Assembly: GCA_036362985.1 (NCBI GenBank)
Contig: JAYGXS010000004.1
Span: 34,559,068 to 34,623,067 of the forward strand
Source: Ligula intestinalis
Taxonomy: Eukaryota > Platyhelminthes > Cestoda > Diphyllobothriidea > Diphyllobothriidae
Length of the DNA: 64,000 nucleotides
Direction of reading: 5' to 3'
A model generated the notes under the pieces. It did not search any database, was not told where the DNA came from, and saw only the letters and a program-made list of their open reading frames with translations. Each line of letters opens with the position of its first letter. The first letter of the stretch is position 1. Positions 58,320 to 64,000 of this stretch are shown piece by piece. The position numbers were made by a program, and so were the translations under genes.

Positions 58320-59275
58320 ATGATTAGCGTTAGGTTTAAGTATAAGGTAAGGGCTGTCGTTAATATGACGATTACCGTCAGGGATAGGAATTTTAGTAGA
58401 CTTAGGGTTAATATTACTTTAAGTTTAGGACACGGAAAAGCGTACAGCCTAAACCATTCTTACAAGATGACCTGCATTACCGGGGACGGCCCATATTTCA
58501 ATGTCCGACAAGAAATTTAAACATTCGTACCCCTATTGATACCGGAACTGAGACAAAAAGCCATTACTTACTTTGCGAATTTTAACATGTTTTTGGACAC
58601 CCACGGCCTCGAATTGTAGCAAATTTTTCAGTTTGCTTTCTGACCATGTAACTAGGTGGTCAAGTTTTGCCCCAAAACGCAGCTAAGTGAAAAGCTACCA
58701 GGGCATATTTTTAAGCCCATTATATCTGTTTTGAATACTGTTAACATCAAGAAAGTTCAAAGTGGAAGCCTAAGTCTATCTGGCAGAGGCCTACGGAGGC
58801 AGAATTCGTGGAGGAAGCGAATGACTCATCTCTTTCTAATCGGCAACGAGTGGGTTGAACCAGATCTCGGGTTTAACCGCGCAATGTCACGGTCAGTAAC
58901 CGGGAGTCGCTTGCGCCTGCTATCTTGCGCCGTCCACGTTTAGGGTTATGGGAACTGACTAGCATTTCGTGACAATTTCGTGTACGCGATTGATCACTAC
59001 CTTTAAAGGAAAAAATATCGAAAGGTCTACTTATGCGGCCCTCGTTGACAGCACGCAGAAATATGAACACCGTTGCCATAATACAGGTGGCATTACGCTA
59101 AATTAAATGAAGGGTAATTATTTCCGTGCCCCAACCCTAAGTTGAACGTTAATCCTTACCTTAACTCTAACGCTAATGCTATTACTAATCCTGACATTTA
59201 CTCTGACATTAAACTAAAGACAAAACTTAACTGTTACCCTCACACTAACCTGGACGTTAACACCAGCCGCAAAAC
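58320..59275. repeat. Two opposed, diverged telomere-like tracts around a gene-free core
   Basis: At 58320-58430 TTAGG/GGTTA words predominate (GATTAGCGTTAGGTTTAAG, ACTTAGGGTTAAT). At 59130-59270 the complementary CTAACC/CCTAA words predominate (CAACCCTAAG, CTCTAACGCTAATG, CACACTAACC). The two tracts face each other over about 700 bases. They are heavily mutated and not perfect hexamer arrays. Confidence 0.45.
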
Positions 59276-59279
59276 CATC

Positions 59280-60530
59280 TTATTTCAGTAGGTTGTTTTC
59301 CCATTTCCTTCCATAGAGTTGATAGGTTATCGCTACAAAAAAGGGGAAATTCGCTTAGGCAGTCCCAGCATTTTTTCTTACGAAAACGGTGGTCATAGTG
59401 TTTCGAAGGGGGGAATAGGATAGGCAGAGATATAAATTTTTAGCAGTAAGTGTAAGGTGAAAACATGTAGCAGTTGTTTCCCGCGGCCGCTGGGAGTAAA
59501 TTGTTCCGCATGTAATCTCAAGGTATGTGCGGTGCTTTGCGCCGCGGGCTATACTAATCAAACTCCAGGACGGTAAGGCAGACCTCAGGCAAATTCAAGT
59601 AGACGACCTCTTACCCGCAATTTCTATTTTTCGGGAAGTTCAAGAAACCTGCAATTTAGCAATCGGGTTTTTCCGCAATACGTCAAAAGATAATACAGAT
59701 AAAGGAAAATATACAGCTATAAATCAACAACACTTCCAAATACAATAAAATAGCATGCATATAGAAGTTATTAACGTACATTTAACTGTGTATCCTAATT
59801 CACCACCCACAAAACCTTTTAAACACCCTTTTCGTAGGACAACATGCTGGAAGTAGGGATTAATGAGGGGGACTACATAAGCTACTTTCGCCGAAAAAAG
59901 GAATAAAATAGTACCTCACAAGGTTTGAATTTTCTGAGTACATCAAAAATGGGCTTTGATCTTATATTATTTTGGGGTGAGAACATCCTGTCTGAACTGC
60001 GTGAGCTTAAAGACCAGCCAAAATCTGTGGCATGTTCTGAATAAATCTGGCTGTTATCGGACTGCGGCAACTAGGTGGGGCTGTAAACGTCTAGTCAAAT
60101 TAACTTAATTATCATTCCTCGTTCTATGACTAACCCGTGTCCAGCCAGGTCTTGGAGAACTGTACAGGGGCAGATTAAATCTAGTAGGGTTTTGGTGTTC
60201 AGTCAAGTGTGTCAAAAATTTGTCACCGACTTCATATTGGCTGTCTGCTCGTAACTCACTACCGACTTCTCCGATTTCTCCGCTTTCCACAACAGCAACA
60301 AAAGCGCCGGATGTGTCTGCATGAACAGTCACAACCACCACCTCAATGCCGTTAGCATTTGCTCTCAAACTCGACAACTCCCATGATTATAGAACAGTAC
60401 TATTTCCCTTTGAAGTCCTTTTAGTTAGAAAAAAGTATAGTTGTAGATATGCGTGCGCTGATCAGTTACAGGACACACCCGTTCGCCCTGGTACCTTTGG
60501 AGCTCACACGCGAGTTATGCCGCAAGTCGG
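59280..60530. other. No gene seen
   Basis: ORFs up to 90 codons (60105-60377, minus) show no recognised features and no repeat family member was identified. Confidence 0.4.
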
Positions 60531-60534
60531 CTAA

Positions 60535-60722
60535 TGATATAGGCAGAAGTAAATTACCGACCAAGACAAGGTAGACTAGGCTGACCATTTCTGGCTTATT
60601 AGCCATCGTCACTTAGTGATGACCGACTCAAGTGTTGCTCCAGAAATTGGTGCCCCGCTCAAGTTTCGAACCCGCAGCCTTGTTAGTTAGAAGTCCAAAG
60701 CTCTAACCACTGCGCCGCGGGC
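60535..60722 (-). repeat. tRNA-derived SINE, best copy
   Basis: On the minus strand it starts with a tRNA-like head: GCCCGCGGCGCAGTGGTTAG with an A box (GGCGCAGTGGTTAGAGC) and a B box GGGTTCGAAAC. After that comes the body: GGGGCACCAATTTCTGGAGC, GACGATGGCTAATAAG, CCAGAAATGGTCAGCCTAG and GGTCGGTAATTTAC. The two boxes form an internal RNA polymerase III promoter, the hallmark of tRNA-derived SINEs. Other copies lie at 24500-24655, 43790-43885 and 60745-60915. Confidence 0.8.
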
Positions 60723-60744
60723 TCGCCGTTTTTGGGATATTCTA

Positions 60745-60915
60745 TTCGTTTTTAGTTGGACTTTTAAAAAATAAGGTCGCGGATTCGAAAATTGAGCGTG
60801 ACACCAATTTCTGGGGCTACACTTGAGTTGAGTTTGACTAGCTACTGACCACACTAAGCCAGAAATGGTCATCCTAGTCTCTCTTGGCTACGTCGGTAAT
60901 GTTTTTCTGCCTAAA
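60745..60915 (+). repeat. tRNA-derived SINE, head-to-head partner
   Basis: Plus-strand copy with a decayed head (GGACTTTTAAAAAATAAGGT, B box GGATTCGAAAA) and a well kept body: GACACCAATTTCTGGGGCTA, AGCCAGAAATGGTCATCC and TACGTCGGTAATG. It faces the copy at 60535-60722, their tRNA heads about 25 bases apart. Confidence 0.7.
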
Positions 60916-60919
60916 ATAT

Positions 60920-62570
60920 GTGTATTTAGTTGAACGGCTATTCGTCCGCCGAACCCACATGAGAGCCCCTTTTCTGTATGACCCTCTTATAGTCCGTCCG
61001 GTATATAGGCTACATGCTCTGTAAACTATGCCAACGTACAATCAGTTACGTATATTTACAAATAGTATATTATCCGTTTTTTTAACAATGCAGCGCAATC
61101 ACATTACTTTCTAAAATATACTTTCAAACGATCTGACGAAGTTACGAGTAAACCCCTAGAATGACAAAAACGATTGCTTTAGCACTAAACCCCTGTCCTA
61201 CTAAAGGTGAATTTTCTGTCTTTACATGAAGGGAATAAAAATCAGAGAAAGGATGGGGAATAGGATGACTCCGAGTATTACAGATGGCCTCGAATAACAC
61301 TTTAAGCAGATAATCTATTCAAGTGATTAAAAGTAGACGCGACCGTTGGGACAAGAACTTCTTTCGCCTGAGTTTTCGGATTCCCTTCAAAAACCATAAT
61401 CGGAAGTAGATAGTTCCCACACGAAGAGTAACAGTATTGATAGGATGCCGTGGCGACGTTAGTGCATAACTCTGGTTTTTAACGGCTGCCATTTTATCGA
61501 GGGCAGTTGCCCGCCGGTATGCTAATTTCTCCATGGATGGCCTGCGAATCCTGACCTGTTGAAATTTCAATTCCGCATTCTGGATTTTGGCGTGATGATT
61601 GCTCGGCCTTCAGCATTGCAAGAGGCATTCGTCTGTGCGCTTCTCGAATGGCAAATTGGTTTGGCAAAACTGAGTATCAGCACCCGAATTTGGTTGAGGA
61701 AGCCATTACACTAGCGACTGCATCCAATAAAAACTTCAACGACCTTTGTATGAAGTACATATTTCTGATACTCTTTCTGATGCTGGTTTCCAGGGGGAAT
61801 CCGAGAAGTCTGGCCCGATAATAACTTGTCGTAGCCATCGCGTCTACTTCTTCACAAGTTACTTCCTGAAACTTGCATTTCCGTTTCTATCTACATATTA
61901 CGATGGCATACTGCTAACCCCAACTTAAATCTAAGTCTAGATATAAGCAAGGACCTAACCCTGCTCATAATCGTCAACTCAGTCTCACCTTAACAGCACA
62001 TGAGTCTTGAATCTTTATCAACTTTGATAAATTATTTCCACCTTAAGATTGATGGAGCAGAAAAAAAACTTTTCGGTGGCTTGTCTGTTAGCAAAAGCCA
62101 CTCTCTTTACCAAGACACTGTTGGGATGGGGGATGCACAAGATAGTTCAAAAGGAGCTAAAGATCCTCGATGTCAAACGAACTGCTGAAAATGTCAACTA
62201 CTGCGATTGAATAAAGAGCCATAGACTTGAGATTTATGACACTCGTATAGACTGGAAACAGTGCATCCCAAGAATTTTGATTTGTAGGAAAGGATGCTCT
62301 TTGGGATAGAAAGGGTGGATTTAATCCTTGACTTTTCGAGGTTCGTTCCCCGGCTCGTCTTCGGACTAACAAAAAATGTGCATAGAACAGACAAAATTTC
62401 AAACGGGCGGAAAAACCAATAGTCATGTGGTGTGAGAACCAATCGGTAGTTTTGACCTCTGTCAGTTTGTATTGTGCGGCCCCCGTCTCTTCCACCGTTC
62501 TTTGAGGTGTTTATAAATTCCATCTAATTATATGTGGCGGTTGATGCATGAATCGTCGGAGTGGGCGGCC
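60920..62570. other. No gene seen; hammerhead-like copy i at 61335-61402 and CTAACC-like words at 61910-61990
   Basis: On the minus strand 61335-61402 reads GAAGGGAATCCGAAAACTCAG, then GCGAAAGAAGTTCTTGTCCC, a decayed member of the hammerhead-like family lacking CTGATGA. The two overlapping minus ORFs of 112 and 109 codons at 62157-62523 sit just beyond the Penelope RT relic, but show no Penelope motif. Confidence 0.45.
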
Positions 62571-62574
62571 TCAA

Positions 62575-62875
62575 GAAATTCTAGGGTTCATCGTCAGAAC
62601 AATCTGTCTTTGCTCGGCGTAGTAGACTGCTGACAGCACTCCTTTTGTGAGAGGGGTTGTTACTCTGATAGAGGGGAACAATTTCCGCATATGTGTCTTT
62701 GCGGTAAACGGAGATTTGGAATGTCCTGTCAGTTTTGCACTGTGCGAGGACATCTAGAAATTGGAGTTGATTGTTAATCTCCTTCTCGAGCGTGAATCAA
62801 ATTCCCGGAATGGTTGAGTTGATGGTGTTGTGGGGCGTTTCTAGTTTCTCAATTGCTTACCCTTGAATGTTCGCA
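62575..62875 (-). pseudogene. Penelope-like element, reverse transcriptase thumb region
   Basis: The minus-strand reading gives INSTIPGI, a stop, FTLEKEINNQLQFLDVLAQC, then KTDRTFQISVYRKDTYAEIV, PLYQSNNPSHKRSAVSSLLR and RAKTDCSDDEP before another stop. These are hallmark segments of the Penelope reverse transcriptase C-terminal part: I.FT.E.E..., LPFLDV, SVYRK.T, SNHP..HKR and L..RA. The enzyme copies element RNA at the nicked target. The catalytic core with the YxDD-type motif should lie at higher coordinates and is not recognisable. At least two in-frame stops make this a relic. Confidence 0.8.
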
Positions 62876-63189
62876 TCTTCTGAGAAAATATCGAGGGTAC
62901 GCGAGTGCGCTGCTGTGGATGCTGTTAGGTGATTCACTGATTCGTGGTTTGAGGTTCGGTGACACTGGCAAGCTCATAGGTCAAATTACATTCTTGCGGG
63001 AGAGAAGCTGCAGTGAACCAGCGTTCGTTGGCCCGAGGAAACTTCCCTGGGTCTTAAAGAGTTCCAACTTCCTTACGCACTATTACATTGAGGTTTCTGA
63101 TTATGCATATACTGACTTGGAAATTCAAGTATCCTCAATGTAGGTTACTTAAAAACCCACGAAGTGTTCCTTTTCTGTACGCTTATTGT

Positions 63190-63497
63190 TCAAAAGGACT
63201 CATCAGGTAGCTAAGCGTTCTACTCTACCGTCAGCAGACACCATAACCTTCTTGTGGCCTACAAAGTCCTAGGCCAATGCTTGAGAAAAGGACAGGACAA
63301 GGTCAAACCGAACTTAGGATTTGTAAACGAAGATAAACCTGGGATGAAACCACCGGAAGGGGGAGCAGAAGTACCAGCATCCTCTGCCGTAGGGACGAAA
63401 CATAACACTAACTGCCGTCAAGCTATGCCAACATCCACCCACAGGGTCAAGCAGCGGTTGGAGAAAAATCGATCGGCCCACATACAGCCACATGCTT
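63190..63497 (+). pseudogene. Penelope-like element, extreme C-terminus
   Basis: The plus frame reads AFYSTVSRHHNLLVAYKVLG then KGQDKVKP. It aligns with the end of the 22.8-23.4 kb relic (SVNRHLDLPTAYKVL, then GKSQDEAKS). A stop lies just before AFYST, then 81 codons are open to 63499. It is on the opposite strand to the RT relic 300 bases away, so the two are separate insertions or an inversion has occurred. Confidence 0.65.
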
Positions 63498-63544
63498 AAA
63501 TTGCTGATCGATAAAGTCAGTTTACGCTTTGAAAAAGGACACCG

Positions 63545-63600
63545 GCTCAGCTGCCCAAAACGTCAGCGAAGAAATAAACTCACTCCGGTGAGCACAATAT
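63545..63600 (+). repeat. Hammerhead-like Penelope-end repeat, weak copy j
   Basis: CCCAAAACGTCAGCGAAGAA then ATAAACTCACTCCGG follows the Penelope C-terminus within 60 bases, the order expected if this repeat is the element's end. CTGATGA is not preserved (CTCAGCTGCC). Confidence 0.4.
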
Positions 63601-63604
63601 GATA

Positions 63605-64000
63605 TCTGATTCTTACCTCGGAATGCTGACTTTAATACACTTCAGCTTCATTTGAATTATATTCAAATGTATACATAAAAGCCGGAGCATCCCAAATGTC
63701 CGCGATGTTCTGCTGTGAGCAAAGTCAACGAATATTTAGGTAAGGGATACGCATACTTAGAGCAGCTTCAAAAATAAAAGCATAGCTTCCGTCCCCAATT
63801 CCTAATAAAGTACTCCCTAGAAAGTAGCCTGCTGATTTTAAATGAACGCACTTTCTCATTCGTATGTGACTGATATGCAGCAATCCACCCAGATTTCACA
63901 GCTGACATGGGCAGTGAAGTATTGCTTCATCTTCAAAATATCTCAAATTTTAATGGCTTAGGGTCACGCAACCACCTTTGTGGACAGTTCCAGGGCAAAA
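63605..64000. other. No gene seen to the end of the window
   Basis: AT-moderate DNA with no recognisable ORF, RNA gene or repeat family member. Confidence 0.5.

Noticed and set aside
1..64000. CRISPR array, prophage or bacterial operon
   Set aside because: No regularly spaced short repeats, no ribosome-binding sites and no packed genes; tRNA-derived SINEs, polyadenylation signals and Helitron/Penelope/Tc1 relics mark the DNA as eukaryotic.

Overview
The window looks like a draft-assembly piece of a repeat-rich animal genome. It has no dense gene packing, operons or Shine-Dalgarno sites. Long stretches are empty, there is one 10-base run of N (45490-45499), and decayed eukaryotic transposons are everywhere: Penelope-like, Helitron, Tc1/mariner, a LINE tail, tRNA-derived SINEs and LTR-like units with polyadenylation signals. 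A flatworm, possibly a tapeworm, fits the repeat mix and moderate AT bias, but that is inference. No rRNA, mitochondrial or species-diagnostic gene is present.

Only one convincing intact protein gene was found: a 358-codon single-exon ORF (19078-20154, +) for a type I membrane protein with signal peptide, cysteine-rich ectodomain, one membrane segment and a short tail, followed by a 3' region with an AATAAA signal. Every other recognisable protein is a broken transposon relic.

Layout. 0-9 kb: mostly empty, with hammerhead-like repeat copies near 3.5 and 4.1 kb and an LTR-like copy at 7.6-8.1 kb. 9-16 kb: a 300-bp repeat in three copies, a palindrome of about 650 bp (9.9-10.6 kb) and three same-orientation LTR-like units (13.4-16 kb). 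18.6-20.8 kb: the membrane-protein gene. 22.8-25.1 kb: a Penelope GIY-YIG relic, a SINE and an LTR-like unit. 27-30.6 kb: a LINE tail, a CpG-rich island, a tandem repeat pair and an LTR-like unit. 32.2-33.2 kb: a Tc1/mariner transposase pseudogene. 35.2-38 kb: the most unusual block. It holds two head-to-head hammerhead-ribozyme motifs, several hammerhead-like Penelope-end repeats, a second GIY-YIG relic and a tRNA-like gene inside a palindrome flanked by a 12-bp direct repeat. 42 kb: a third hammerhead copy. 45-50.5 kb: diverged repeats and the assembly gap. 52.9-56.5 kb: a Helitron Rep/helicase pseudogene carrying two nested insertions with target-site duplications. 57.2 kb: a 43-bp hairpin. 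60.5-60.9 kb: two head-to-head SINEs. 62.5-63.6 kb: Penelope reverse-transcriptase and endonuclease relics on opposite strands.

Apart from the membrane-protein gene and possibly the tRNA, the genes do not work together as a pathway. The window records repeated retroelement activity, with self-cleaving-RNA motifs next to Penelope relics as the main theme. All calls come from reading the sequence by eye; repeat boundaries are approximate.
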